Notes: generated by a model from the letters alone, not told the origin. 64,000 bases of DNA from Alphaproteobacteria bacterium (GCA_024236075.1 JACKLE010000002.1:310001-374000); one strand, 5' to 3'; shown: positions 24,447 through 33,995, counted from the first letter of the stretch. A program made the numbers and translations.

Positions 24447-25877
24447 ATGTCGCAAGCCGCGGGACGATCTGGCGATCCGTTCGCGGGCCGGGCCTTGCCG
24501 GCCTGGTTCGCGGGCGCGAAGCTCGGCATCTTCATCCATTGGGGCGTTTACTCCGTGCCCGGATGGGCGCCCATGCGCAAGAATCTCGGCGATTTCGTCG
24601 CGGCCCGCGTCGCCGAGGGCCGCGTCGTTAACGACGTCAACGACATGCTCGAGCTCTTTCTCGAGGATGCGCGCCTGCGCGAGGCGCGCAATATGGGCAC
24701 GAGCCCTTATGCCGAGTGGTACTGGAACTCGCTCATGAACGAGGGCTCGCCGACGGCCGAGCACCACAAGGCCCACTGGGGCGCTCGCAGCTACGAATCC
24801 TTCGCCGAGGATTTTCGCGAGGCGACGCGGGACTGGGACCCCTCGTCCTGGGCCGATCTCTTCGCGAGGGCCGGCGCGCGCTATGTCGTCGTCACCACCA
24901 AGCACCATGACGGCTTCTGCCTGTGGCCGACGAGAACGCCCCATCCGCGCCTCTCGGGCTGGTCGACGAAGCGCGACCTCGTCGGCGATCTCGGCGCGGC
25001 GCTCAAGGCCGCCGACATCCGCCTCGCCACCTACTACAGCGAGGGCCTCGACTGGAGCCTCAAGGGCCTGCCCATGCGCAGGTTCACGGACATGGTCGAC
25101 GCGATCGTCCAGGCGCCCGAGGAGGTCGCCTACATGCGGGCGCATCTCGACGAGATCGTCGAGCGCTTCGCCCCGTCCCTGATCTGGGGCGATATCGCGG
25201 CGCCGCGCGATATGGACGTGCACGGATTCCTGAAATCGTACTACGAGCGCGTGCCCGACGGCGTCGTCAACGACCGCTTCCAGACGATGGCGCCCGGAGA
25301 TCGCTCGCGCCATGCCGACTATGCGACGACGGAATATTTCGCGCCGAGCGAGCCTTTCGCCCGAAAGTGGGAAGTGTGCCGCGGGCTCGCGCGCTCCTTC
25401 GGCTACAACCGCGCCGACGACGACCGCGAGACCATCTCGCGCGAAGCCCTCGTCGCGCTCCTTGCCGACACCGCCGCGCACAACGGTAATCTGCTCCTCG
25501 GCGTCGGGCCGATGGCGGACGGCACCATCCCCGACCTGCAGCGCGCGCGTCTTGAGGAGCTGGGCGCCTGGCTTGCCGTGAACGGGGAGGCGATCTTCGA
25601 CACCGCGCCGGCCGCGCCCCACGCCGCGCGGACGGCCGAGGGCCACGAGGTGCGCTTCACGCGGAGAGACGGCGTGTTGTATGCGATCGTCCTGGGGCGG
25701 ACGTCGGGCACGGTGAGCCTACCGCGCCTCGACGCGCTTGCGGGGCCGATTCGCGTCTCGGCGCTTGGGCTCGGCGAGGTCGGGCATCGTGCCGGCGCCT
25801 CGGGCCTGGCCGTCGACCTTTCGCGTGCGGACGATTCGACCGGGACGGTAATTCGGATCGCGCCAGCCGGTTCATAG
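24447..25877 (+). CDS. GH29 alpha-L-fucosidase family protein
   Basis: This 476-residue protein shows the GH29 N-terminal hallmark KLGIFIHWGVYSVPGW (25-40), KHHDGFCLW (152-160), and the nucleophile region SLIWGDIA with D249 as candidate nucleophile. LLLGVGPMADGTI near 355 is the conserved GH29 stretch before the small C-terminal beta domain. It lacks a signal peptide, so a cytoplasmic role on imported fucosides is likely, unlike many GH29 enzymes. The region after residue 45 carries an extra helical insertion (VAARVAEGRVVNDVNDML). The ATG follows GAGGGGAGGA. The DUF3604 gene follows after only 54 bp, so the two are probably co-transcribed from the site at 24345. Confidence 0.85.
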   Translation: MSQAAGRSGDPFAGRALPAWFAGAKLGIFIHWGVYSVPGWAPMRKNLGDFVAARVAEGRVVNDVNDMLELFLEDARLREARNMGTSPYAEWYWNSLMNEGSPTAEHHKAHWGARSYESFAEDFREATRDWDPSSWADLFARAGARYVVVTTKHHDGFCLWPTRTPHPRLSGWSTKRDLVGDLGAALKAADIRLATYYSEGLDWSLKGLPMRRFTDMVDAIVQAPEEVAYMRAHLDEIVERFAPSLIWGDIAAPRDMDVHGFLKSYYERVPDGVVNDRFQTMAPGDRSRHADYATTEYFAPSEPFARKWEVCRGLARSFGYNRADDDRETISREALVALLADTAAHNGNLLLGVGPMADGTIPDLQRARLEELGAWLAVNGEAIFDTAPAAPHAARTAEGHEVRFTRRDGVLYAIVLGRTSGTVSLPRLDALAGPIRVSALGLGEVGHRAGASGLAVDLSRADDSTGTVIRIAPAGS

Positions 25878-25931
25878 GACCCGGGAATCCGGGCCGTCGC
25901 GTTTCGGCCGAAAACTGAGGGAGGAATGTTC

Positions 25932-27773
25932 GTGCGGTGTTTCGGGTGCGTATCGATCGTCGCGCTTGCGGTGGTGTTCGGTCTCTGTACGGATCTATCC
26001 GTCGTCGTGGCGGCTGAGGGGGGCAGCGCGGCACCTGGCGGAGCGCCCGAAAAGCACGCCTTTTTCGGCGACATGCACGTGCACACCAAGATCTCGACCG
26101 ACGCCTATTTCTGGGGCTCGCGCCTGACGTTGGAGGACGCCTACCGTTTCGCGCGCGGCGAGGCGGTCGACCTGCCGCAGGCCAAGGGCGTCGCCCTCGG
26201 AAAGCCTCTCGATTTCGTCGCGCTCACCGACCATTCCGAAGCCTTCGCGATCGACGGCATCTGCTCGGACGAGGACAACCCCAAGTCGCGCTCGAACGGC
26301 TGCGAGGGCCTGCGCGCGGGCGACATGAAGAGATATATGGAGCTCTTCGCCGGCCTCGGCTCGTCCTCCGCGATCCAGGCGGGCGTCAGGCCGACGCAGG
26401 CCCCGCTTTGCGAACCGGACGAGTGCCGGGCCATCGCGCGGAAGGTCTGGGCCGGCATCGTCGCGGCGGCGAACGCGGCGAACGATCCGGGCCGCTTCAC
26501 GGCGTTCGTCGCCTACGAATACTCGCCGTTCGTTCCCGACGGCGGCATGAACCACCGCAACGTCATCTTCGCGAACGCCACCGTTCCCGACGCGGCGCCT
26601 AGCTCGCGCGAGCTCAAGGACGATGTGGGGCTCTGGTCCTGGCTCGAGGAGGCCTGCACCGGCGCGTGCGGCGTCATCACGGTGCCGCACAACATGAACT
26701 ACTCCTGGGGCTTCGCCTTCGGACTCGAGACGACGAGCCACAAGCCCTACACGGCGCAGGACTGGGCGCGGCGCGCAAAGCTCGAGCGCCTCGCCGAGAT
26801 CGCGCAGCAGAAGGGCAACAGCGAATGCGCGGTGGGCCTCGGCACGACCGACGAGGAGTGCGGCTTCGAGCAGATCATGGCGGCCTGCCGTGACGGCCAG
26901 GAGACCGCCTGCGCGCGCGAGGGGGCTTTCGCCCGCAATGCGCTGAAGCGCGGCCTGCTTCTCGGCGAGGAGCTCGGGCTCGATCCGATGAAGTTCGGCT
27001 TCATCGGGTCGACCGACACGCACGACACCGTTGCCGGCTATACGCCCGAGACGGCCTATTTCGGCGGCCGCGGCTCGACGGACGACACGGTCGAGAAGCG
27101 GCTCGGGCCCGTGCCGCCCAACTATTCCCGCGCGCCGCTGCAATATAATCCCGGCGGGCTGGCGGGCGTCTGGGCCGAGGAGAACACGCGCGCGAGCCTC
27201 TTTGCGGCGATGCAGCGGCGCGAGACCTTCGCGACGAGCGGCACGCGCATGACGGTGCGCAGCTTCGCAGGCTTCGGTCTTCCGGACGGCCTCATGGCGC
27301 GCACCGACTGGGCGCAGGTCGCCGCCGGCGCGGGCACACCCATGGGCGGCGAGCTGGCGCCGGGCACAAGCGAGAGCGGGGCGCCCGTCCTTCTCGTCGA
27401 GGCGGTGCGCGATCCGGCGAGCGCGGGCCTCGACCGCATCCAGATCGTCAAGGGCTTCCTCAAGGACGGCAAGACGGAAGAGCGAATCTACGACGTCGCC
27501 TGCGCCGCCGAGGGGTGCGGAAAGCCGGCCATGGACATTGCCGGGGATTGCCGGTCGGCCTACGCGAAGGGTGCCGACCGGCTCGTCGCGGAATGGCGCG
27601 ACCCCGACTTCGATCCGGCCGAGGCCTCCTTCTACTACACCCGCGTCCTGGAGATGCCGACCTGCCGGTGGTCGACGCTGCAGGCGCTCGCATCGGGCAG
27701 GGAGATCCCCCAAAGCATGGCTCCGGTCATTCAGGAGCGCGCCTGGGGCTCTCCGGTCTGGTACACGCCATAG
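25932..27773 (+). CDS. DUF3604 protein, exported PHP-like metal-dependent hydrolase (copy a)
   Basis: This protein of about 613 residues has a signal peptide (about 1-28) and a PHP-like N-terminus, FFGDMHVHTKIS (H49, H51). VALTDHSEAF, a buried PHNMNYSWG, and FIGSTDTHDTVAG are further probable metal-site motifs. It contains several cysteines (CEGL, CEPDEC, CTGAC) likely to form periplasmic disulfides. The C-terminus (QERAWGSPVWYTP) is conserved among all three copies in this window. I place the start at GTG 25932 because GGGAGG then lies 7 bases upstream; the in-frame ATG at 25926 is only 1 base from that site. The family has no established biochemical function. It differs more from copies b and c than they do from each other. 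Confidence 0.85.
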   Translation: MRCFGCVSIVALAVVFGLCTDLSVVVAAEGGSAAPGGAPEKHAFFGDMHVHTKISTDAYFWGSRLTLEDAYRFARGEAVDLPQAKGVALGKPLDFVALTDHSEAFAIDGICSDEDNPKSRSNGCEGLRAGDMKRYMELFAGLGSSSAIQAGVRPTQAPLCEPDECRAIARKVWAGIVAAANAANDPGRFTAFVAYEYSPFVPDGGMNHRNVIFANATVPDAAPSSRELKDDVGLWSWLEEACTGACGVITVPHNMNYSWGFAFGLETTSHKPYTAQDWARRAKLERLAEIAQQKGNSECAVGLGTTDEECGFEQIMAACRDGQETACAREGAFARNALKRGLLLGEELGLDPMKFGFIGSTDTHDTVAGYTPETAYFGGRGSTDDTVEKRLGPVPPNYSRAPLQYNPGGLAGVWAEENTRASLFAAMQRRETFATSGTRMTVRSFAGFGLPDGLMARTDWAQVAAGAGTPMGGELAPGTSESGAPVLLVEAVRDPASAGLDRIQIVKGFLKDGKTEERIYDVACAAEGCGKPAMDIAGDCRSAYAKGADRLVAEWRDPDFDPAEASFYYTRVLEMPTCRWSTLQALASGREIPQSMAPVIQERAWGSPVWYTP

Positions 27774-27821
27774 GGCCGAATTCGATTGCCGTCGCCGCCG
27801 AGGGCGGAAAAGTCCAAAAAA

Positions 27822-27834
27822 TTGACTTGAGTCG
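27822..27834. promoter_or_regulatory. imperfect TGAC-N4-GTCA site between DUF3604 copy a and receptor 4
   Basis: TTGAC-TTGA-GTCG has one mismatch to the palindrome. It is 395 bp from the receptor start, further than in the other cases. Confidence 0.35.
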
Positions 27835-28033
27835 AGAATTGGGCCAGCCGGGATTGTGACCGGCACCCCGACGCCGATTGCCGGATGCCGGACCTCTCGG
27901 TCCGGCTCTCCGGAAATCGCCCATTCCGAGGGGCCTCGGCCCTCGAAGTTGAAACGAATCGTGCGCCAATGAAATTCGATTGAATTCTGTACTCACCTGG
28001 TTGTTTGGGCCACAAGTTGCATTTTGGCATCGC

Positions 28034-28051
28034 CTGTCAAATTTCTGACAG
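28034..28051. promoter_or_regulatory. dyad upstream of receptor 4
   Basis: CTGTCA-AATTTC-TGACAG has perfect 6-bp arms and lies 178 bp before the receptor ATG. A TTGACC hexamer follows at about 28069. It is probably an operator, distinct from the TGAC-N4-GTCA set. Confidence 0.45.
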
Positions 28052-28228
28052 CGTTTTCAATGCCGAACTTGACCCCCCCCTCACGATTGCAGATGCTGGA
28101 AACAGTGCGCTCTTCGGAGTCGCGCCGGGGAATCGAAACTGCTTGCATCTGCGCCTGCCCAGAACACTCGAAAGCTTAAAGGCTGGCTGACGACCGACGG
28201 GTGGGAAGTTTAAGGGGAGGAGTCTTTC

Positions 28229-30847
28229 ATGACTCGGAGTCTGCGTGTGCGCCGGGCCACGGTCCTTGGTGCTGCTTCCGTTATTGCCTTGTCCGCCGTT
28301 GGCGTCGCCTACGCCGACGTCACCGACGAAATCGTGGTGACCGCGCGCAAGCGCGAAGAATCGCTGCAGGACATCCCGGTTTCGGGCGTTGTCATCGGTA
28401 AGGACTTTATCGACGACTTCGCGCTCGAGGGCACTCGAGACTTTATTCGCTTTGTTCCTGGTGCCATTGTCACGGCGAACGGCGGGCCGGAATTCCGCGA
28501 CGACATCACGATCCGCGGCGCGGGGACGGAAGCCGTTGAGAGCACGCAGTCCGCGACTTCGCTGAACCGCAACGGCATCTTTGTCGGAAACGGCACCTTC
28601 TTCGGCCGTTCGTTCACCCAGTTCGATCTCTTCGATGCGCAGCGCCTCGAAGTGTTCCGTGGTCCCCAGGCAGCGCTCTTCGGACGCAACGCCGTCGGCG
28701 GCGCCGTTAACGTCGTCACGAACAAACCGAAGTTCGAGCATGAGGGATCGCTGAAGGTCCGCTACGAGGTCGAGCAGGAAACTAAGCGAATCGAGGCAAT
28801 TGAGAACTTTCCGATCAACGACAAGGTTGCCGTGCGTCTCGGCGCCCTATGGGACAAGCGTGCGGGCGGCTTCATTAAGGCCGACGACGCGGCCTCGCCC
28901 TTGGATGGTGAGAATTTCGATGCGGCAGTCTATCAAGGCGCCCGCATTCAAGTCCGCACCCGCCCGACCGATGACCTCGACATCAATCTGACCGCGGAGT
29001 TCTCGCATCAGGAATCGGCGAGCTTCGCGAACCTGCTCTACAAGCCGGCTCGAGATGTCGGCGTCGGTAAGTTCGGTCGGCGCGGTTTCCAGCGCGAGGA
29101 CGCGCAGACCACGACAGAGACCGCGAACATCTTCCTCGAGGCCGATTGGTCGACCAGTATCGGCACCCTGAACACAACGCTCTACTTCCAAAATCGGCGG
29201 GCCGACGCGCAAGACGACTTCGACGCCTTTAATCTCACGATGCCTGGAGGCGCGACGTTCCAGACCGATGCAACGCGAACGGACCATTTCCAAAAATTTG
29301 CGGGAGAGGTCTACCTTCAATCAGAAGGCACTGGGGACCTTCGCTGGCTCGCGGGCGCCGACTTCCAAATCTACGAAGACAATTTCGAACAGTTCGCGCC
29401 GATCTTCTACGCGAGCACGGGAATCGGCGTCACTGTCGTTCAGAACAATATTACGCTCCCGGCACCCTATAACGTCGTGTTGTCGGCGGGCTTTCCGCCC
29501 GGCGTCCTTCCGGCCGGCTTCCAACTTACCATGGCGATGTCCGGTGCCTTCGCGACGATTCCGTTCCTGGCCACCGCAGGCGGCGGTACAGGACTCTGGA
29601 TCGAGGGCTTCCAGGCCGACACGCGGGACGATTATCGCAATCTTACGCGGCGGTCGCGATCCTATTCTGCGTTCGGTTCGGTTGAATACGACGCATTCGA
29701 AGACGTTACGGTGTCGGGCGAAGTGCGCGTGACTCATAACCGGCTTGAGGGCATCTTCCAGTCGCTGACGACCTTCAGCGGTACTGCCTATTCAGGCGGT
29801 CCGATTGTCGTTTCGAACCCTGTCACCATGGCAGCAACGACCGTCACGACGGGAGCAGGCAACCCGGCTGGTGCGACAGCCTCGGGCGTTCCGACCACTT
29901 CGTATGGCAGCGGTGGCTGTCTCACGAACAATACCGGTGTGACGGCCCTTTGCGCGGGCAGCCCGATCGGACCGGTGACGGCCACCTTGCTAAACGCCAA
30001 TGCCAATTTGAATGGCGTACGCGAGCCGTCCAAGGAAGATCTGCGCGTAACGCCGGTCGGCACGATCAAATACGATCTCGGCGGCGACTCCCAGGTCTAT
30101 GGCCGGGTCGGCGTGGCTTTCCGGCCCGAAGACTATGCCCCGAACACCAATCCTCCGACGGAATACGATACGGAAACGGTCGTTTCCTATGAAGTTGGCT
30201 ATAAGGGCGGCCTCGATCTGTGGGGCGGGCGCGTGCTGTTCGATTCCGCAATCTACTACACGCACAGTGCCAACTATCAACAGGTGACTGTTGGACCGAA
30301 CGAATTTACCGGCCAGCTTACAGCCCTGATCGAGAACGTCGGCGACGCATGGACGGTGGGTGGCGAGTTCGGAGCGCGCGGTTCGTGGCCGCTGTTCGAC
30401 GGACGGTTCCAATCCCAATTCAGCGCATCGAGTTCGTACGGCGAGATTCAGGACGGGTCACCTGTGATCGTCGACTCAATAACGATGACTCAAGTTGCTG
30501 CTTCGACGAAGGGCAATCGCATTCCCGGCACGCGCGACTATCAGTTCCTCCTGACGGGCGGATACTTTGCGCCGCTTCCGAATACGGACCTCTCCTGGTT
30601 CACAAACCTCGCATTCACGGCCCAAGGCGGCGGCTACCAAAATGCCTTTAACGGCATCGAGCTCAAGAACTTTGAGGACTTCACGGGGTCGTTGGGGCTG
30701 AGGGGGGAGAACTGGCGTGCGCAGCTCTTTGGCCGCAACCTCACCAATGAAATTTATGAGCTGCAGCGCTTTTCGACGGCGAACGGGTTGTACATTGTCC
30801 ACAGCCAGCCGCGTACCTGGGGCGCCGAAGTGTCGTTCAACTGGTAG
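28229..30847 (+). CDS. TonB-dependent outer-membrane receptor 4
   Basis: This 872-residue receptor has a signal peptide (1-29, VLGAASVIALSAVGVAYA), a TonB box DEIVVTA at 33-39, a plug with FRGPQAALFGRNAVGGAVNVVT, and a large barrel ending EVSFNW. It is clearly paralogous to receptor 5; both carry SVVLGKDFIDDFAL-like and NGTFFGR stretches in the plug. It is longer than receptors 1-3 because of long extracellular loops rich in Ala, Gly and Thr. The coding sequence looks less biased to G/C at third positions than its neighbours, which may reflect different age or origin. An AGGGGAGGAG ribosome binding site precedes the ATG. It ends before a strong terminator. Confidence 0.92.
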   Translation: MTRSLRVRRATVLGAASVIALSAVGVAYADVTDEIVVTARKREESLQDIPVSGVVIGKDFIDDFALEGTRDFIRFVPGAIVTANGGPEFRDDITIRGAGTEAVESTQSATSLNRNGIFVGNGTFFGRSFTQFDLFDAQRLEVFRGPQAALFGRNAVGGAVNVVTNKPKFEHEGSLKVRYEVEQETKRIEAIENFPINDKVAVRLGALWDKRAGGFIKADDAASPLDGENFDAAVYQGARIQVRTRPTDDLDINLTAEFSHQESASFANLLYKPARDVGVGKFGRRGFQREDAQTTTETANIFLEADWSTSIGTLNTTLYFQNRRADAQDDFDAFNLTMPGGATFQTDATRTDHFQKFAGEVYLQSEGTGDLRWLAGADFQIYEDNFEQFAPIFYASTGIGVTVVQNNITLPAPYNVVLSAGFPPGVLPAGFQLTMAMSGAFATIPFLATAGGGTGLWIEGFQADTRDDYRNLTRRSRSYSAFGSVEYDAFEDVTVSGEVRVTHNRLEGIFQSLTTFSGTAYSGGPIVVSNPVTMAATTVTTGAGNPAGATASGVPTTSYGSGGCLTNNTGVTALCAGSPIGPVTATLLNANANLNGVREPSKEDLRVTPVGTIKYDLGGDSQVYGRVGVAFRPEDYAPNTNPPTEYDTETVVSYEVGYKGGLDLWGGRVLFDSAIYYTHSANYQQVTVGPNEFTGQLTALIENVGDAWTVGGEFGARGSWPLFDGRFQSQFSASSSYGEIQDGSPVIVDSITMTQVAASTKGNRIPGTRDYQFLLTGGYFAPLPNTDLSWFTNLAFTAQGGGYQNAFNGIELKNFEDFTGSLGLRGENWRAQLFGRNLTNEIYELQRFSTANGLYIVHSQPRTWGAEVSFNW

Positions 30848-30890
30848 ATCGCTCGCGGCGATCCGGCCACGGAGCCGAATGGATCAGCGA

Positions 30891-30923
30891 AGGGCCTCCG
30901 GTTTCCGGGGGCCCTTTTTCTTT
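30891..30923 (+). terminator. intrinsic terminator after receptor 4
   Basis: AGGGCC-T-CCGG pairs with CCGG-G-GGCCCT around a TTT loop, followed by TTTTTCTTT. It lies 44 bp after the receptor stop, a textbook rho-independent terminator. Confidence 0.85.
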
Positions 30924-30998
30924 GACGCCGATCGAGCGTCCAGGCGCGGCTCCATTCGACCGCGGTCGCCCGACATGCGACTGCCGAGATCGCGCGCC

Positions 30999-31105
30999 TC
31001 TAGAGCCCATTCAGCGAAATACGAGTCGCTGAATGGGCTCTAGACTTTGATTTGCCGCGTTTTCGGACGGGAAACCGGTATCCACTTTCCCTGGAAACGC
31101 TCTAG
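30999..31105. repeat. dispersed intergenic repeat of Hyphomicrobiales type
   Basis: Perfect 19-bp arms (30999-31017 and 31026-31044, TCTAGAGCCCATTCAGCGA) flank an 8-bp loop. A tail on the reverse strand reads AGAGCGTTTCCAGGGAAAG, then TGGATACCGGTTTCCCGTC. I recognise this tail from highly repeated intergenic elements in many Hyphomicrobiales genomes. It is the only copy I noticed in this window, and it hints at the host's taxonomic order. Confidence 0.6.
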
Positions 31106-31228
31106 CTGACAACCTGCCGCTGTGGTCCGGGCCCGGTGCGCGCCGGTGAACCAGCAGAGTCACCCCACGCACGAGTGAAACCTGTGGTTCATGCGCCACA
31201 GCACGCAACAATCCGCGCCAAACGTTCC

Positions 31229-31256
31229 TGACTCTAGTCATAATACAAATGACTAG
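31229..31256. promoter_or_regulatory. TGAC-N4-GTCA site nested in a larger dyad upstream of receptor 5
   Basis: TGAC-TCTA-GTCA (31229-31240) is a perfect 12-bp dyad. Its right half is also the left arm of CTAGTCAT-AATACAA-ATGACTAG (31234-31241 with 31249-31256), another perfect dyad. The overlapping arrangement could bind two dimers alternately. It lies 210-240 bp before the receptor ATG. Confidence 0.6.
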
Positions 31257-31466
31257 TATTGCGCCATGTCGTCTCAACGTCATAATGACCCATGCGTCAC
31301 CTGAGTCCATAGCCTCGTGGGGGCGGGGACAAGGGCGACCATACGGACGCGGCGTACTGCCGGCCGGTCCGGGGGAGAACCGGCTTGGCTTGCAGGCCGC
31401 CCAATTGAAAGGCGTCGGTACGAGCAAGCCGGCGCCGCGACAAGATCTGATGGGGAGGAAGTTCGA

Positions 31467-33995
31467 ATGAGTGGAGTTCAGGGGACCCGTGCGCGCCGGG
31501 GTGTCATTCTGTGTGCGGCGTCGGCCGTCGCGCTGACGGCGGCGACGGAAGCCTATGCCGCGGCAGACGAGATCATCGTCACGGCCCGCAAGCGCGAGGA
31601 ATCGCTGCAGGACATTCCGATCTCGGGTGTCGTGCTGGGCAAGGACTTCATCGACGACTTCGCGCTCGACGGGACGCGGGACTTCATCAAATTCGTTCCC
31701 GGAGCATTCGTGGCTACGAATGGCGGCCCGGAATTTCGCGACGACATCGTGATTCGCGGCTCCGGCGCCGAGGCGGTCGAGAGCACGGCTTCCGCCACCT
31801 CGATCAACCGCAACGGCCTCTTCGTCGGCAACGGCACCTTCTTCGGACGAACCTTCACGCGCTTCGACCTCTTCGACATCGAGCGCTTCGAGGTGTTCCG
31901 CGGCCCGCAAGCGGCACTCTTCGGGCGCAATGCCGTCGGCGGCGCCGTGAACGTCGTCTCGAACAGGCCGAAATTCGAGCACGAGGGCTCGGTCAAGCTG
32001 CGCTACGAGGTCGAGCTGCAGTCGAAGAGCATCGAGCTTGTCGAGAACTTCCCGCTCAACGACAAGGTCGCGGTCCGTCTCGGCGCCCTCTACGACAAGC
32101 GGGACGGCGGCATCATCAAAGGGGACGACCCGCTCTCGCCGCTCGACGGCGAGAACCTCGATGCGGCCACATACAAGGGCGTTCGCATTCAGTTCCGCGT
32201 CCAGCCGAACGACGATCTCGATATCAATCTGACCGCGGAGTTTTCCGAGGACGAGAGCCCGAGCTTCGCCAACATCCTCTACAAGCCGGCCTACGGCATC
32301 GTGCCGGGCCGCGATGCCGGCGTCGGCAAGTTCGGCCGCGCGAGGTTCACGCGCGACGACTTCCAGACCGACACCGAGACGGCCAACATCTTCCTGGAGG
32401 CCGACTGGGACACGTCCTACGGCACCTGGAACACGGCGTTCCACTTCCAGAACCGGAACGCCAACGCGCATGACGATTTCGACGCGTTCCGGGCGGTCAC
32501 GCCGGTGCATCCGGCGATGTTCAACGCCGAGGCCAACGCGGACCGCGAGGACCAGTTCCAGAAGCTGTCGGGCGAGATCTATCTGCAGTCGAACGACTCG
32601 ACGCCGGAGAACATGCGCTGGCTCCTCGGCGCCGACTTCCAAATGTACGAAGACCATTTCGAGCAGTTCGCGCCGTTCTTCCTGTCGACGACCTCGGACA
32701 TTCTCGCCTACGACATCACCACGGGTGCGGCCATCTCGCCTCCGGCTGCGGCCTATGCCTTCCCCGCGATTCTCACGATCGGCGCCTCGGCGGGCACGTA
32801 TGCGGGTTTCCGCGGCGACCGGCTGGATTTCTATCGCGACCTCACGCGCCGCTCGAAGTCCTATTCGGGCTTCGGGCTCTTCGAATACGACGTCGACGAG
32901 CATCTCACGGCGAGTGGCGAGGTCCGCGTCATCCACAATCATCTGGAAGGCAAGTTCCTGACGCTCGCCGTGACGCAGGGCACGGCCTTCGGCGCAGGCA
33001 ACATCGCCGTCGGGATGCTGTCGATTCCGGTTGTCGCGCCGGGCTGCGTCACCGCTCTGTCGTGCACGGGCGTGTCGCCGACGGCGGTGAGCATTCCCAC
33101 CACCAATACGGGGCGCATGGAGCCCGAAGCCGACGAGACGAAGGTCACGCCGGTCGCGACCGTGAAGTACAAGTTCGACGGCGGCGACATCGTGTACGGG
33201 CGGTTCGCCACCGGCTTCCGTCCGCAGGACTTCGAACCGCGTACGGATGTTCCGACGGAATACGATGCCGAGACGATCTATTCCTACGAGATCGGCTACA
33301 AGGGCTCGACGACGCTGTTCGGCGGGCCGCTGCAGTTCGACATCGCGGCATTCTTCAACGACCACAAGGACTTCCAGCAGACCCTGACCACCACGAACGA
33401 CTTCGGGACGAACGTCATCTCCAAGCTCGAGAATGTGGGCGATGCGTGGAGCGCGGGCGTCGAGCTGGGCGCGCGCGGGCGCTGGCAGTTCTGGGGCGGA
33501 CGGTTCACGAGCCAGGCGAACTTCTCCTACTCGAACGGCCGCATCGACGGCGGTAGCGATCCGTTCACTGAGCCGCTCTCCATCTTCACGGCGACGCTGC
33601 TGGCCGGTGGCGACGGTCCGCGGACGTTCGAAAGCAGCCACGGCAAGCGCATGCCGGGAACGCGCGACTATCAGATCGCCCTCAGCGGCCGGTTCGAGGC
33701 GCCGGTCCCCAATATGGACTTCAGCTGGTACACGAACCTTGCCTTCACGGCCCAGGGCGGCGGCTACCAGGATCCGCTGAACCGCTTCGAGCTTGCCAAT
33801 TACGAGGATGTGACGGGCTCGCTGGGCCTTCGGGGCGAGGGATGGCGGGCACAGCTCTTCGCCCGCAACATCTTCAACGAGATCTACGAGCTGCAGCGCT
33901 TCGACTCGCGCGGGAACGAAGGCATGAACCTCGCGCTCTTCGTGGCCTACAGCCAGCCGCGCACGTGGGGCGGCGAGGTCACGATCAACTGGTAG
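31467..33995 (+). CDS. TonB-dependent outer-membrane receptor 5
   Basis: This 842-residue receptor is the closest relative of receptor 4. It has a signal peptide (about 1-31, GVILCAASAVALTAATEAYA), a TonB box DEIIVTA at 34-40, a plug with FRGPQAALFGRNAVGGAVNVVS, and a barrel ending EVTINW. Domain-level matches to receptor 4 run the full length (for example FTAQGGGYQ near the C-terminus). The ATG at 31467 is chosen because GGGGAGGAA precedes it and it yields a proper signal peptide; the frame is open further upstream. Long open frames on the opposite strand are codon-bias shadows. Ligand unknown. Confidence 0.92.
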   Translation: MSGVQGTRARRGVILCAASAVALTAATEAYAAADEIIVTARKREESLQDIPISGVVLGKDFIDDFALDGTRDFIKFVPGAFVATNGGPEFRDDIVIRGSGAEAVESTASATSINRNGLFVGNGTFFGRTFTRFDLFDIERFEVFRGPQAALFGRNAVGGAVNVVSNRPKFEHEGSVKLRYEVELQSKSIELVENFPLNDKVAVRLGALYDKRDGGIIKGDDPLSPLDGENLDAATYKGVRIQFRVQPNDDLDINLTAEFSEDESPSFANILYKPAYGIVPGRDAGVGKFGRARFTRDDFQTDTETANIFLEADWDTSYGTWNTAFHFQNRNANAHDDFDAFRAVTPVHPAMFNAEANADREDQFQKLSGEIYLQSNDSTPENMRWLLGADFQMYEDHFEQFAPFFLSTTSDILAYDITTGAAISPPAAAYAFPAILTIGASAGTYAGFRGDRLDFYRDLTRRSKSYSGFGLFEYDVDEHLTASGEVRVIHNHLEGKFLTLAVTQGTAFGAGNIAVGMLSIPVVAPGCVTALSCTGVSPTAVSIPTTNTGRMEPEADETKVTPVATVKYKFDGGDIVYGRFATGFRPQDFEPRTDVPTEYDAETIYSYEIGYKGSTTLFGGPLQFDIAAFFNDHKDFQQTLTTTNDFGTNVISKLENVGDAWSAGVELGARGRWQFWGGRFTSQANFSYSNGRIDGGSDPFTEPLSIFTATLLAGGDGPRTFESSHGKRMPGTRDYQIALSGRFEAPVPNMDFSWYTNLAFTAQGGGYQDPLNRFELANYEDVTGSLGLRGEGWRAQLFARNIFNEIYELQRFDSRGNEGMNLALFVAYSQPRTWGGEVTINW

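Larger units (their letters stand above)
27774..28228. other. 455-bp control region between DUF3604 copy a and receptor 4
   Basis: No gene is seen. Elements present are an imperfect operator-like site (27822-27834), a perfect CCGGACC-TCTC-GGTCCGG hairpin without T-tract (27888-27905) that may end the upstream transcript, a 6-6-6 dyad (28034-28051), and a distant GCAGATGC/GCATCTGC inverted pair (28089-28096, 28145-28152). The second half is visibly AT-richer than its surroundings. Confidence 0.5.
30848..31466. other. 619-bp spacer between receptors 4 and 5
   Basis: No gene is supported. It holds the terminator of receptor 4, a dispersed repeat element (30999-31105) and an operator-like cluster (31229-31256) ahead of receptor 5. 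The last 200 bp show nothing beyond the GGGGAGGA ribosome binding site. Confidence 0.5.
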
